Part shown: one piece after another, positions 42,511 through 51,473 of the stretch
How the letters are laid out: every line of letters starts with the position of its first letter
How positions within the stretch are numbered: the stretch's first letter is position 1
DNA from: an uncultured Duncaniella sp.
Lineage (GTDB): Bacteria; Bacteroidota; Bacteroidia; Bacteroidales; Muribaculaceae
Assembly (NCBI GenBank): GCA_910586305.1
Contig: CAJUGS010000007.1
Span: 1 to 64,000 of the forward strand
DNA: 64,000 bases
Direction of reading: 5' to 3'
Made by a program: the position numbers and the translations under genes
The notes under the pieces: generated by a model
What the model was told of the DNA's origin: nothing
What the model saw: the letters and a program-made list of their open reading frames with translations, nothing else
Databases searched by the model: none

Positions 42511-43467
42511 TTATTTTACCAATACCTTCTTCACGTCATTACCCTGACGGCGGATGTAAAGACCGTTGGCAGGATTGTTAACGCGTACACCCTGGAGATT
42601 GAAGTATTCTACGGGAGCATCGGCATTGTCGACACCTATTTCGTTGACGGCTGTTGTGGCGCGGATAATCTCAAACTTGGTGATGGTGACGCCGTCGCCC
42701 TGTGCGAGGATTGAACGCTCGTTCTTGAGCACCTCGAGGGCTGCCTCGTCAATCTCGATCTCGATTGTGCCGGGCGCTGTCACCCAGAGGGTGCCATACT
42801 CTTTCTGCACATCTGGAACGGCAAGGAATGCGGGCCATTCGGTCCACTGCCAGTCCTGGGCTACGTAAATAACCTTGAAAGATCCACCGGCCTCGGCTGC
42901 CTCATATGAGACAGCAATCTTGTCGCCCACGGCAATCTTCTCGGCTGTGAAATCCGAGCAGGGAATCTGGATATTGTTTCCCCATTCTACCAGAGCGGTC
43001 GAGCCTTCCCACACAGTCACGCTCTTGGTGGGATCGAACACTTCGGCATTCTGGAAATAAGCCGAGGTGAGAGTGAGAGTTCCGGCAGCAGAGGGCTGGA
43101 GATAGACCTGCATTACATTGGACTTGCCTTCGGCACTCAGCTCGCATTTCACCGATTCCTTGCCGGCAGACGCGACAGCCGTGCTTGATGCCGCACCGTT
43201 CTCCTTGGTGTACTCGACGACCACCTGCACATTGAAGTCGACCTTCTCGAAGTTGACGACAACTTCGTCGTACTTGGAGTAGTCCATATCACCGAACCAC
43301 CAGCCACGGCCGTTCCAGGCACCGTCGAAAGTGATGGTTTTGGTAGCGGGGTCATAGGACGATCCCCAGCCTGAACCGAGGTCTGAGAGTGAGAGTTCAA
43401 GAGTGTCGGCGTTAGCACCCACTGACAGCATAGCTACAGTGGCGAAAGTGAGTAGTTGTTTTACCAT
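42511..43467 (-). CDS. Secreted beta-rich protein with conserved C-terminal tail, unknown function
   Basis: This 318-residue exported protein (signal peptide about 1-20, MVKQLLTFATVAMLSVGANA) contains two beta-sandwich-like segments (about 22-150 and 150-275), rich in aromatic residues and resembling carbohydrate-binding jelly rolls. It ends in 'EYFNLQGVRVNNPANG' and 'LYIRRQGNDVKKVLVK', a tail found on many secreted Bacteroidales proteins and similar to type IX secretion C-terminal signals. It has no catalytic motif. A relic of a related tail is at 61069-61188. A candidate -7 element lies at 43586-43593. Confidence 0.7.
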   Translation of the reverse strand: MVKQLLTFATVAMLSVGANADTLELSLSDLGSGWGSSYDPATKTITFDGAWNGRGWWFGDMDYSKYDEVVVNFEKVDFNVQVVVEYTKENGAASSTAVASAGKESVKCELSAEGKSNVMQVYLQPSAAGTLTLTSAYFQNAEVFDPTKSVTVWEGSTALVEWGNNIQIPCSDFTAEKIAVGDKIAVSYEAAEAGGSFKVIYVAQDWQWTEWPAFLAVPDVQKEYGTLWVTAPGTIEIEIDEAALEVLKNERSILAQGDGVTITKFEIIRATTAVNEIGVDNADAPVEYFNLQGVRVNNPANGLYIRRQGNDVKKVLVK

Positions 43468-43585
43468 AAGCTTCTGGTTGTTTTAGGTGTTAGTTTTGGG
43501 TAAGATAGATTGTTGTTTAGCGTTGTGAAGACGCGATGAATGTGTCCTTGTCTGGAGTTTGTAGATTCAATGTAGGCTCCGATGA

Positions 43586-43593
43586 CAAATTTA
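43586..43593 (-). promoter_or_regulatory. Candidate -7 element for the secreted protein gene
   Basis: TAAATTTG on the minus strand, about 120 nt before the start codon at 43467. No -33 match is visible, so support is modest. Confidence 0.4.
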
Positions 43594-43689
43594 CGGTAAA
43601 ATCTCCCGCTCCTATGATACTTTTTTATCTTAAAATTGCATAATCCACAAATGTGTTTTATAACATATTTTAAAGATTGGCATAAGAGT

Positions 43690-43735
43690 GCGCCACTGCA
43701 CATTATCCGGCATAACGGATAGTACGCAGTGGCGC
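43690..43735 (-). terminator. Terminator-like hairpin after cydB
   Basis: GCGCCACTGC (43690-43699) pairs with GCAGTGGCGC (43726-43735), and TATCCG/CGGATA pair inside it. On the minus strand it is 24 nt after cydB and is followed by ACTCTTATG, a weak T-tract. Confidence 0.6.
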
Positions 43736-43758
43736 ATTAACTTATACGATAGACTTGA

Positions 43759-44886
43759 CTATTTCTTTTTCCTGTCCATCGACCACCATGCATATGCAAT
43801 ATAGGCCACTACTACCGGAATCACAAGTGACACGTAGCTCATGACCGTGAGGGTGAACTCTGAACTGGAACTGTTGTAGATGGTGAGCGACGAGGCCGGA
43901 GAGAGCGACGACGGGTAATAGGGAGTGTCATTGTAGCCGGCTACCCAGAAGAGGCTGAGCACAACGAGCACAGTGCCTATACCGCTCCACCAGATACCGC
44001 AGGTGAAGTGGCGAGCCAGGGCCGAGCGCAACACGCCGTAGAGCACCATCACAGTCCCGACAAGCAGAGCCACGAGGGCTGCAGGCATATCAATATAGTT
44101 GTAGAAATACTTGCATCCTATGTAGGAGAACTCCGACGGAGTGCCGTCGAGACCGCCTCTCACCATCGTGACCATACCCACATTGGTGAACAATACCCCG
44201 AGAAACGCGAGGAAAAGCACCACGAACACCACACCGTTGACCAGCACACGGCGACGGTTGGCATCGAAGAGCACACCCGGTTCGGGATGGTTGTTGAGCA
44301 TATACACAGCCGCCTGAGTGCGCGCGAGAAAGAGCACAGCCACTCCGAGCAGCAGATTCTTCCAGCAGGCTATAGCCTCAAGGCCGTGGGTAGGAGCCCA
44401 GCGTGAAATCACCGGCGAAGCACCGTCGAGCAGATTGCCCTTGCTCACCGTGAAGTCAGCACCGAAAAACATCATACCCACTGCGACACCGAGCAATATG
44501 CATCCCACACAGCCGTTGACGAAGAGAAAGATATCGTAGGTGCGCGTGCCGAAAAGATTGCCCGGCTTCGAGCGGAATTCATAGCTCACAGCCTGAAGCA
44601 CAAAGCTGATGAGGATAAGCATCCACAGCCAGTAGGCACCACCGAAACTGGTGGAATAGAACAGTGGGAAGGAGGCAAAAAAGGCACCGCCAAACACCAC
44701 AAGGGTCGTGAAGGTGAGCTCCCACTTGTGGCCCATCGACTCTATTATGATTCGCGAGGCCGGAGAACCATCCTTCACACCAAGGAGGAAAGTCTGGCCA
44801 CCCTGCACGAAGAGCATGAACACGAGTATGGCCCCCAGCACTGAGATGAGCAGCCACCAATATTCCTGAAGCATTGAGAGTTCCAT
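43759..44886 (-). CDS. cydB: Cytochrome bd ubiquinol oxidase subunit II
   Basis: A 375-residue integral membrane protein with about eight to nine hydrophobic helices, starting near 'YWWLLISVLGAILVFMLFVQGGQT', the CydB N-terminus in which 'QGGQT' is a conserved motif. Together with CydA it forms the high-affinity oxygen reductase that lets these anaerobes tolerate or use nanomolar oxygen. It begins 4 nt after cydA in the DUF4492-cydA-cydB operon. Confidence 0.96.
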   Translation of the reverse strand: MELSMLQEYWWLLISVLGAILVFMLFVQGGQTFLLGVKDGSPASRIIIESMGHKWELTFTTLVVFGGAFFASFPLFYSTSFGGAYWLWMLILISFVLQAVSYEFRSKPGNLFGTRTYDIFLFVNGCVGCILLGVAVGMMFFGADFTVSKGNLLDGASPVISRWAPTHGLEAIACWKNLLLGVAVLFLARTQAAVYMLNNHPEPGVLFDANRRRVLVNGVVFVVLFLAFLGVLFTNVGMVTMVRGGLDGTPSEFSYIGCKYFYNYIDMPAALVALLVGTVMVLYGVLRSALARHFTCGIWWSGIGTVLVVLSLFWVAGYNDTPYYPSSLSPASSLTIYNSSSSEFTLTVMSYVSLVIPVVVAYIAYAWWSMDRKKK

Positions 44887-44890
44887 AGTC

Positions 44891-46435
44891 TTATTCCTCC
44901 TTCTTGTTGATTTGTTTTACCATGATTGCCACCTCGGCAGCCAGAAGGGCTGTGAAGACGGCGGCGAATATCCAGAATGTGAGTATCACCGAGCCGGCGG
45001 GGATGTCGGATATGGCGGCACAGGTGGGCATGAGGTCCTGGATGATCCAGGGCTGACGGCCCACCTCGGCGGTGACCCATCCGGCCTGCGAACATATGTA
45101 GACCACGGGGATTGAGAGCAGGGCAATCCACTGCCACGCCTTGTTGTCCCATAGACTCGCCTTGCGATAGGCGGCCCAGAGAGCGACTATGAGGAAGAGG
45201 AGCAGGTAGCCTCCGGCAAGTACCATGACGCGGAACGCATAGAAGGTGACACCCACAGGCGGCACGGCCTGTTCTACCGACGATAGATAGCCGTAGCCGA
45301 AATAGGGATAAGATTCCTTGATTTCGGCGCGTGCCTTGGCCATGGCCATGGAGTCGCCGGCGGCGAGAGCGGCATCGAAGGCTCTAAGAGCCTCGTGGGC
45401 CTTCTTACCGAGCACTATACGGTCGGCGTAGCTCACGGTGCTGACCGTGTCACCCTCGGCATTGACAGATATTCCGTCGATGATATCGTTGATACCCGGC
45501 ACAAACGAATCGGCATCATGATTGGCCAGAATGGATAGGCCGTAAGGCAAGCCTATTTTGAACAGGAACGGATCCTCGTCCGACGTACGCTCGTGGCCAG
45601 GGCGCAACAGTCCGAAAGCCACCAGCTCCTGAGACTTGTCACCGTTGTAGAGACCTTCCATTGCCGCAAGCTTCATGGGCTGTACCCGTGCAACATCGAC
45701 AGCCGAGAGGTCGCCGGTCCACATGGTTAGCACCATTCCCACCACTCCGGTCCAGGCACCGATCTTCACCGAGCTGAGTGCCATGGGGCGACGACGGCCG
45801 GTCATGAGTAGCCATGCGCTCACTCCGCATACGAAAACACCGGCAAGCACCCAACCGTCAAACACCGCGTGGAAAAATTTGTGAATAGCCACTGGAGAGA
45901 GGGCCACAGCCCAGAAATCGTCCATCACATTGCGCATCTGGGCAGGATCGAACTCCATACCGACGGGATATTGCATCCAGGCGTTTGCCACAAGAATCCA
46001 GAGGGCTGAGATAGATGCACCGAGGGCGGTGAGCCATGTAGCGGCCAGATGGAATCCGGCCGAGACTTTCTTCCAGCCGAAAAACATGATGGCAATGAAT
46101 GTCGACTCCATGAAGAAGGCAAACAGACCTTCGATAGCGAGCGGCGCACCGAAGATGTCACCAACAAACCAGGAATAGTTGCTCCAGTTGGTTCCGAACT
46201 CAAATTCAAGGATTATACCCGTGGCCACTCCGATAGCGAAGTTTATGCCGAAAAGAGTCATCCAGAACTTGGTTGTTGATAGCCACGCCTGCGAGCGGGT
46301 GCGATAGTAAATGGTCTCCATTATGCCTACTATCACGCTGAGGCCGAGTGTCAGCGGCACGAAGAGCCAATGGTACATGGCAGTGAGGGCAAATTGCCAT
46401 CGCGACCAGTCGACTACGGTAATTAAGTCGTCCAT
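44891..46435 (-). CDS. cydA: Cytochrome bd ubiquinol oxidase subunit I
   Basis: A 514-residue heme-binding subunit. 'DWSRWQFALTAMYHWLFVPLTLGLS' provides the heme b595 ligand His near the N-terminus, 'VGMEFDPAQMRN' and 'GRQPWIIQDLMPT' are conserved quinol-site regions, and the quinol (Q) loop lies at about 250-350. CydA oxidises menaquinol and passes electrons to oxygen. It lies between DUF4492 (30 nt upstream) and cydB (4 nt downstream). Confidence 0.97.
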   Translation of the reverse strand: MDDLITVVDWSRWQFALTAMYHWLFVPLTLGLSVIVGIMETIYYRTRSQAWLSTTKFWMTLFGINFAIGVATGIILEFEFGTNWSNYSWFVGDIFGAPLAIEGLFAFFMESTFIAIMFFGWKKVSAGFHLAATWLTALGASISALWILVANAWMQYPVGMEFDPAQMRNVMDDFWAVALSPVAIHKFFHAVFDGWVLAGVFVCGVSAWLLMTGRRRPMALSSVKIGAWTGVVGMVLTMWTGDLSAVDVARVQPMKLAAMEGLYNGDKSQELVAFGLLRPGHERTSDEDPFLFKIGLPYGLSILANHDADSFVPGINDIIDGISVNAEGDTVSTVSYADRIVLGKKAHEALRAFDAALAAGDSMAMAKARAEIKESYPYFGYGYLSSVEQAVPPVGVTFYAFRVMVLAGGYLLLFLIVALWAAYRKASLWDNKAWQWIALLSIPVVYICSQAGWVTAEVGRQPWIIQDLMPTCAAISDIPAGSVILTFWIFAAVFTALLAAEVAIMVKQINKKEE

Positions 46436-46465
46436 AGGTAAGAATTTGTTAGAGTTGTAAGTTGA

Positions 46466-46702
46466 TTATCGTGAGCGGTCTATAAGTGCAGATCGGACTG
46501 CGGCGGCGCGCTGCCGGTCGTCGGAATAGCGCGTGGCGAGCAGGTCGGGAAAGAAAAACAGTTTCAGTATGCCGAAAATTATTATGAGTTTGATGATTAT
46601 GAGAAGCCACAGCTTTCGCCCCACGGTCATTGAGCGGAAGCCGTCGATATAGAACCGCACGACTCTCGCCGGCCACGACCGGGATGTGAAGATTGTTGCC
46701 AT
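46466..46702 (-). CDS. DUF4492 small membrane protein linked to cytochrome bd
   Basis: A 78-residue protein with one hydrophobic helix ('KLWLLIIIKLIIIFGILKLFFFPDLL', about 30-53 in part) preceded by 'RFYIDGFRSMTVG', the DUF4492 signature. In Bacteroidota it is regularly the first gene before cydAB, which suggests a small accessory or assembly subunit of the oxidase. Its function has not been shown to my knowledge. The -7 element TACTTTTG at 46707-46714 almost touches this start codon. Confidence 0.82.
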   Translation of the reverse strand: MATIFTSRSWPARVVRFYIDGFRSMTVGRKLWLLIIIKLIIIFGILKLFFFPDLLATRYSDDRQRAAAVRSALIDRSR

Positions 46703-46706
46703 AACG

Positions 46707-46714
46707 CAAAAGTA
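46707..46714 (-). promoter_or_regulatory. Candidate -7 element for DUF4492-cydAB
   Basis: TACTTTTG on the minus strand fits TAnnTTTG but is only 5 nt before the annotated start. Either the transcript is leaderless or translation starts further in. No clear -33 TTTG is seen. Confidence 0.4.
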
Positions 46715-46815
46715 ATAAAAAAACTATTGTACTACAGATATTATAACAAAAATGGTTGAAAAAAGCGTTAGCCATATCCTGTGGTCTCAGCATCATATCA
46801 CGGACGTGAAAAAAA

Positions 46816-46849
46816 ATATCGTGCCAGGGCGAATGCCTTGACACGATAT
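46816..46849 (-). terminator. Terminator after secDF
   Basis: A 15-bp stem with one mismatch (46816-46830 with 46835-46849, core ATATCGTG/CACGATAT) and a 4-nt loop is followed on the minus strand by TTTTTTT. A classic intrinsic terminator. Confidence 0.88.
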
Positions 46850-46894
46850 ATTTCTATGCATACCCGGGGATAAGCCTCGGGCTACAGGGTCTGA

Positions 46895-49786
46895 TTAAGC
46901 CTTCACAGCCTTTTTTGCACGGCGATAGTCGGTGAGGTAAGCCACGGGAGCTGCCACGAAGATGGTGGCGAGTGTACCGATGATTACACCGAATATCATT
47001 GCGAAGACGAATGAACGGATGGAGTCACCGCCGAGGATGAAGATGCAGAGAAGCACGAGGAGGGTCGAAGTGGATGTCATCACCGTACGTCCGAGGGTGG
47101 AGTTGATGGACGAATTGATGGTGGTGAAGAAGTCCTGCTTGGGATAGAGACCCACGTTCTCACGCACACGGTCGAAGACTACCACAGTGTCGTTGATCTG
47201 GTAACCGATCACAGTGAGGATGGCTGCGATGAACGACTGGTCGATCTCCATTGCGAAGGGGAATACACCCCAGAAGAGAGAGTAGAATCCGATGATGGTG
47301 AATGCGGTGAAGGCTACGGCTGCAAGCGCACCAACCGAGAAGGCCACGTTGCGGAATCGGAGCAGGATGTAGAAGAACATTGCCACGAGTGCGAAGATAA
47401 CGGCGATATATGCATCGGTGCGCATATCGTTGGCCACGGTGGGGCCGACCTTCATTGACGACTGGATACCCACATTCTCGTTGGTGGTCGAGAAGTCGGC
47501 CATGCTCATGCCGTTGAGTTCGTCCTTAAGACCGTCGTAGAGAATCTTGGTGATTTCCTCGTCCACGCCTTCCTCGTCAGAATCGATCTTGTAGTTGGTG
47601 GAGATACGCACCTTGGTGTTGTCGTCGATAGTGATTACGCTGAGCTGTGCGCCGCCGAAGAGGGGTGTGAGCTTGGCGTCGAGTTCGTGGGTCTTCACGG
47701 GATGGTCAAACTGCACCACGTAGTTGCGTCCGCCTGAGAAGTCGATACCCTGGTTGAGACCGCGGGCAAAGAGGCTGATGATTACCACGAGCACTGCAGC
47801 GCCGACGATGCTGAAGCTGACCTTGCGAGCACCGAGGAAGTTGTAGTTGGATCCGGTGAACATCTTGCGCGAGAGGGCTGTGGTGAAGGTGAGCTTCTCG
47901 AAAGCCTTGCTCTTGGCGCAGAGGATGTAGATGAGACGGGTGAGGTATACGGCTGTGAAGAACGAGCAGATGATACCGATGATGAGAGTGGTGGCAAAGC
48001 CCTTGATAGGACCTGTACCGAAGAGGAGCAGGATCACACCGGTGATAATCGATGTGAGGTTGGAGTCGAAGATGGCCGAGAATGCGTTGGAATAACCGTC
48101 AGCAATAGCAGTGCGGACATTCTTGCCGGCACGGAGCTCTTCCTTGGCGCGCTCGTAGATGAGCACGTTGGCGTCAACCGCCATACCGAGCGCAAGCACG
48201 ATACCTGCGATACCCGAGAGGGTGAGCACGGCCTGGAAAGAGGCGAGGATACCAAATGTGAAGAAGATGTTGAAGATAAGCGCCACATTAGCAATGAGGC
48301 CGGGGATGAGGCCGTAGATGGCACACATGAAAACCATGAGGAGCACGAGGGCTATCACGAACGACCACAGACCGTCCTTGATTGCCTGCTCGCCGAGCGA
48401 GGGACCGATAACGGTGTCGGAGATAATGTCGACCTTGGCCGCCATCTTACCCGACTTGAGCACGTTGGAAAGGTCCTTTGCCTCATCGGTGGTGAAGTCG
48501 CCGGTGATCTGCGAGCGTCCGTCCTCGATCACAGAGTTGACATGGGGTGCCGAGTACACATGGTCGTCGAGCACGATGGCCACCTGCTTCTCGATGTTGG
48601 CAGCGGTGATGCGTGCCCACTGGCGGGCAGCATCGGGCTTCATGTTCATGGATACGTAGTTGCCACCCTGCATAGCGTCATAGTCGCTGGTAGCAGATGT
48701 CACCACGTCGCCACTGAGAGCAGCCTTGCCGTTGGTGGTCTTGAGGGCCACGAGCTGATAGATGGCGAGGTTGCGCTTGCCACGGAGAGAATCGTTGATC
48801 TGAACCACCTCGGGCTTGAACTCCCACGCGAGTTTGAGGTTGGAGGGCAGTATGCGCTTTGCGGCGGGCGATGCGAGAAGCGCGTCGATGGTGTCGCGGG
48901 CTGTCTCGGTGGCTGCGCCCACGCCGATGATGTTGCGGGGATTGCCTACCTGGAGGAAGTAGTCGAAGAGGCCCTTGCCATTGCCGGTAGAGTCGGCACG
49001 GAGGGTGTTGTCGAGCTGCTGGAGGGCACCGGAAATCTCAGAGAACGGAGTGGTCTCGTAGAACTCGAGATTGGCGCTCGACTTGAGAAGCTCGCGCACA
49101 CGGTCGTGTTCCTTCACACCGGGAAGTTCGAGAAGGATCTGACCGTCGTTTTCAAGCTCCTGGATGTTGGGGGCAACCACACCAAACTGGTCGATACGGG
49201 TGCGGAGCACGTTGGTCGACGAGCTTACGCGGTCCTTGACCTCCTGCTTGAGAGCAGCCTTGACAGCATCAGCGTTGTCGCCGCGCTTCACCTGGTCCTT
49301 GAAGACTACAGAGAGGTCGCCCTGGGGATCGAGCTTGCGGTATTCGTTGAAGAAGATGTCGATAAAGTCGGCGCTCTTGTTGGCACGAGCCACAGAGTCG
49401 GCGTTATTCACGGCACGGTCGAAGTAGGGATTGCCTTCGGCGTTTGCCATGGAGCGGAGGATATCGGGAACGGAAACCTGGAGAGTGACGTTCATGCCGC
49501 CCTTGAGGTCAAGGCCGAGCCCCACACCGAGTTTTTGTACTTCGTTAAAGGTATAACCAAGATAGACCTTTTCGTTGGCGATGTTCTTGATGTAGTCGCT
49601 GTAGGCCTTACGATAAGTGTCCGGAGAATTGTTGTCAAGCGCTGCCACTCGTGTTGCTTCCTCTGCCGCCTTGTTCTCATAGTGGTTGGTCACCACGGTG
49701 AAAGAGAGGTAGAAGAGGCAGATGAGCACCATGAAGATGGCTATTACACCGGCAACAATACTTCCCAAAGATCCTTTGCTTTGCAT
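46895..49786 (-). CDS. secDF: Fused protein-export membrane protein SecDF
   Basis: A 963-residue fusion of SecD and SecF, the usual Bacteroidota form. One membrane helix (about 10-32) is followed by the large periplasmic P1 domain with 'LGLDLKGGMNVTLQV'. The SecD membrane part carries 'GIAGIVLALGMAVDANVLIYERAKEE', and the SecF half begins near 650 with 'GIDFSGGRNY' and ends with 'TVIGYQINDTVVVFDRVRE'. SecDF uses the proton gradient to pull translocating proteins out of SecYEG. It is transcribed alone, with a promoter element at 49877-49884 and a strong terminator. Confidence 0.97.
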   Translation of the reverse strand: MQSKGSLGSIVAGVIAIFMVLICLFYLSFTVVTNHYENKAAEEATRVAALDNNSPDTYRKAYSDYIKNIANEKVYLGYTFNEVQKLGVGLGLDLKGGMNVTLQVSVPDILRSMANAEGNPYFDRAVNNADSVARANKSADFIDIFFNEYRKLDPQGDLSVVFKDQVKRGDNADAVKAALKQEVKDRVSSSTNVLRTRIDQFGVVAPNIQELENDGQILLELPGVKEHDRVRELLKSSANLEFYETTPFSEISGALQQLDNTLRADSTGNGKGLFDYFLQVGNPRNIIGVGAATETARDTIDALLASPAAKRILPSNLKLAWEFKPEVVQINDSLRGKRNLAIYQLVALKTTNGKAALSGDVVTSATSDYDAMQGGNYVSMNMKPDAARQWARITAANIEKQVAIVLDDHVYSAPHVNSVIEDGRSQITGDFTTDEAKDLSNVLKSGKMAAKVDIISDTVIGPSLGEQAIKDGLWSFVIALVLLMVFMCAIYGLIPGLIANVALIFNIFFTFGILASFQAVLTLSGIAGIVLALGMAVDANVLIYERAKEELRAGKNVRTAIADGYSNAFSAIFDSNLTSIITGVILLLFGTGPIKGFATTLIIGIICSFFTAVYLTRLIYILCAKSKAFEKLTFTTALSRKMFTGSNYNFLGARKVSFSIVGAAVLVVIISLFARGLNQGIDFSGGRNYVVQFDHPVKTHELDAKLTPLFGGAQLSVITIDDNTKVRISTNYKIDSDEEGVDEEITKILYDGLKDELNGMSMADFSTTNENVGIQSSMKVGPTVANDMRTDAYIAVIFALVAMFFYILLRFRNVAFSVGALAAVAFTAFTIIGFYSLFWGVFPFAMEIDQSFIAAILTVIGYQINDTVVVFDRVRENVGLYPKQDFFTTINSSINSTLGRTVMTSTSTLLVLLCIFILGGDSIRSFVFAMIFGVIIGTLATIFVAAPVAYLTDYRRAKKAVKA

Positions 49787-49876
49787 TGTGTTAAATTAGT
49801 GTATTTAAGTGAATTAGGGATTGATTAATTGCGTGGGTTGAGGGCAGGGCACACTTTGCCCCGCCAATTTAGTGTG

Positions 49877-49884
49877 CAAATATA
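49877..49884 (-). promoter_or_regulatory. -7 element for secDF
   Basis: TATATTTG on the minus strand, directly after the stop codon of the upstream unknown gene. It would give a leader of about 85 nt. No -33 TTTG is evident. Confidence 0.5.
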
Positions 49885-50445
49885 CTAATTTTCTTTTAAA
49901 TACACGTGTCCGGGACTAAAAAAGTTGCACTCTTTAGGAGGTGTTGCAATATCAGGAATATCGCAACAACCGACAGCCTCAAAAACCCGGCAGTCGGTCA
50001 CGCCGACGGAAGAAGCGGATGATGTGGCGACATCGCAATCCTCCAACGAGGGAGACAGAAGTGACTCCGTAGCCGATTCGGGAGCTGTGGCTTCGGGCCG
50101 GGCGACTTCTGTCTCAGGCTGTTGCGGCGTTGGCTCGGGAGGTTCCGAAACAGGCTTTGCCTCCATGGCAGCCTTGCGACGCGCAGCCGAAATGCGGGCT
50201 GAGGCCGAACGTTTTGCCGAACGTGAAATAGCCTCGACAGCCTCGGCATATATAACAGGGTCGGTATCGAACGACGGGTCGGAAACTCGTGACTCGTCAA
50301 GTATGTGGAGGTAGACTTCTGTCACAGTGTCGGCAAACACATCTCCCACGACTTCTTTCTCTATCAGACGGTCGATTACATCCGTGATGTGCAAGGCCAG
50401 GGCGGAACGGCTGATACGGAGGTGGGCAAGATCTTCTTTGGTCAT
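49885..50445 (-). CDS. Unknown protein with helical N-terminus and Pro/Glu/Ala-rich low-complexity C-terminus
   Basis: I do not recognise this 186-residue protein, read from MTKEDLAHLRISRSAL because a -7 element (50467-50474) leaves room only for this start. Residues about 1-90 are probably helical ('LHITDVIDRLIEKEVVGDVFADTVTEVYLHIL'), followed by a basic Ala/Arg/Ser segment (RSAKRSASARISAARRKAAM), then a P/E/T-rich low-complexity stretch and a Ser/Asp-rich end. No signal peptide or membrane helix. The basic segment could bind nucleic acid, but that is only a suggestion. The frame is open and the promoter is plausible, so I think it is real. Confidence 0.5.
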   Translation of the reverse strand: MTKEDLAHLRISRSALALHITDVIDRLIEKEVVGDVFADTVTEVYLHILDESRVSDPSFDTDPVIYAEAVEAISRSAKRSASARISAARRKAAMEAKPVSEPPEPTPQQPETEVARPEATAPESATESLLSPSLEDCDVATSSASSVGVTDCRVFEAVGCCDIPDIATPPKECNFFSPGHVYLKEN

Positions 50446-50466
50446 ATAGTGTCGTGTTTTTTTCCA

Positions 50467-50474
50467 CAAAGATA
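50467..50474 (-). promoter_or_regulatory. -7 element for the unknown gene at 49885-50445
   Basis: TATCTTTG on the minus strand, 21 nt before the chosen start codon. It fully matches TAnnTTTG; no -33 element is apparent. Confidence 0.5.
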
Positions 50475-50613
50475 GCCCGGAAAAGAAGTGGAAAAGGTGC
50501 GATAGTGTCGCGAAACGAGAATCTATTTTAACTTTTTATGGCCAAAACGGTGTCAACTTAGCCATTTGCGGGTGTGTTTTTATTACAAAGAACTTACTTA
50601 AAACTATACGATT

Positions 50614-51387
50614 ATGAAAGAGTCTCACGAAGATCTCAAGAGATTGGGCGAGCATCCAGAGATGCAAAGACTGGGAGGACACCCCGAGGCTCAGCGCCTC
50701 AACAGACATCCGGCTCCCGAAGAACTCCCGGCTCATGAAGAGGCTGCTCCGGCGGCGGCCCCGCTCATGGACGATGTCGCGACAGCCGACATACAGGAGA
50801 CTAAAGGTATATTCCGCGGCGCGGGCTGGGTGGCTCTCGCTATTCTCGCCATAATGGTGGCGGCGGCTCTGATATGGAGGCCGAAAATCGATGGAAACAC
50901 ACGGCTGACGGCTTTGTCAAATTCCGATATTCCGACCTATAGAGTGGCCGAAATAGACGGAGTGGCCCCGCTCGACACCATCGTAGAGATGGTGAGCACG
51001 GTAGGGTACGGACAGTCAAAAGCCACTGCCGGAAAGGGTTATACCTCCTCGTCAAAGAGACACGAGACTGCCACATCCACACCTACGGCAGTGGTCGTGT
51101 ATCTCTTCAACACCGACAACTCCCAAGTGCCCGAGACAGCCTCGCTCACAGCTATAGCAGGCAAGGCTGCAAAGTCGGGCAAGACAGTGGTGGTGAAAGC
51201 CTATACCGACGAGACCGGCAATGCAGACTATAACCGCCGTCTCTCCAACCGTCGTGCCAAGGCAGTGGGCGACTATATGGTGGCACACGGCGTACCGGCC
51301 CATCATGTAAAGGCAAAGGGTTATGGCCCGACCCACGCTTATGCCAACAATGCCCAGGACCGCCGAGCCGAGGTGACACTGGAATAA
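50614..51387 (+). CDS. OmpA-domain membrane protein with N-terminal 9-residue repeats
   Basis: This 257-residue protein has three to four imperfect repeats of nine residues near the N-terminus (KRLGEHPEM, QRLGGHPEA, QRLNRHPAP, about 9-35), an acidic linker, one membrane helix (about 70-88, GWVALAILAIMVAAALIW) and a C-terminal OmpA/MotB peptidoglycan-binding domain (about 148-257; 'TDETGNADYNRRLSNRRAKAV' in part, 'KGYGPTHAYANN'). With no signal peptide, the likely topology is MotB-like: N-terminus in the cytoplasm, OmpA domain in the periplasm. Function unknown. It is single, with a shared terminator downstream. Confidence 0.8.
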   Translation: MKESHEDLKRLGEHPEMQRLGGHPEAQRLNRHPAPEELPAHEEAAPAAAPLMDDVATADIQETKGIFRGAGWVALAILAIMVAAALIWRPKIDGNTRLTALSNSDIPTYRVAEIDGVAPLDTIVEMVSTVGYGQSKATAGKGYTSSSKRHETATSTPTAVVVYLFNTDNSQVPETASLTAIAGKAAKSGKTVVVKAYTDETGNADYNRRLSNRRAKAVGDYMVAHGVPAHHVKAKGYGPTHAYANNAQDRRAEVTLE

Positions 51388-51405
51388 TCTCCGACACGGA
51401 CCACA

Positions 51406-51455
51406 AACACCCCGTCCGTATCACACCTAAACGGGTGCGGTACGGACGGGGTGTT
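51406..51455. terminator. Bidirectional terminator between the OmpA-domain gene and truA
   Basis: AACACCCCGTCCGTA (51406-51420) and TACGGACGGGGTGTT (51441-51455) form a perfect 15-bp stem with a 20-nt loop, between two convergent genes. Confidence 0.8.
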
Positions 51456-51473
51456 GTGTATCTGAGATATTGC

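Noticed and set aside
48542..49828. 428-codon open frame opposite secDF
   Set aside because: Low-complexity Gly/Val/His/Glu composition typical of an antisense shadow; secDF on the minus strand is unmistakable.
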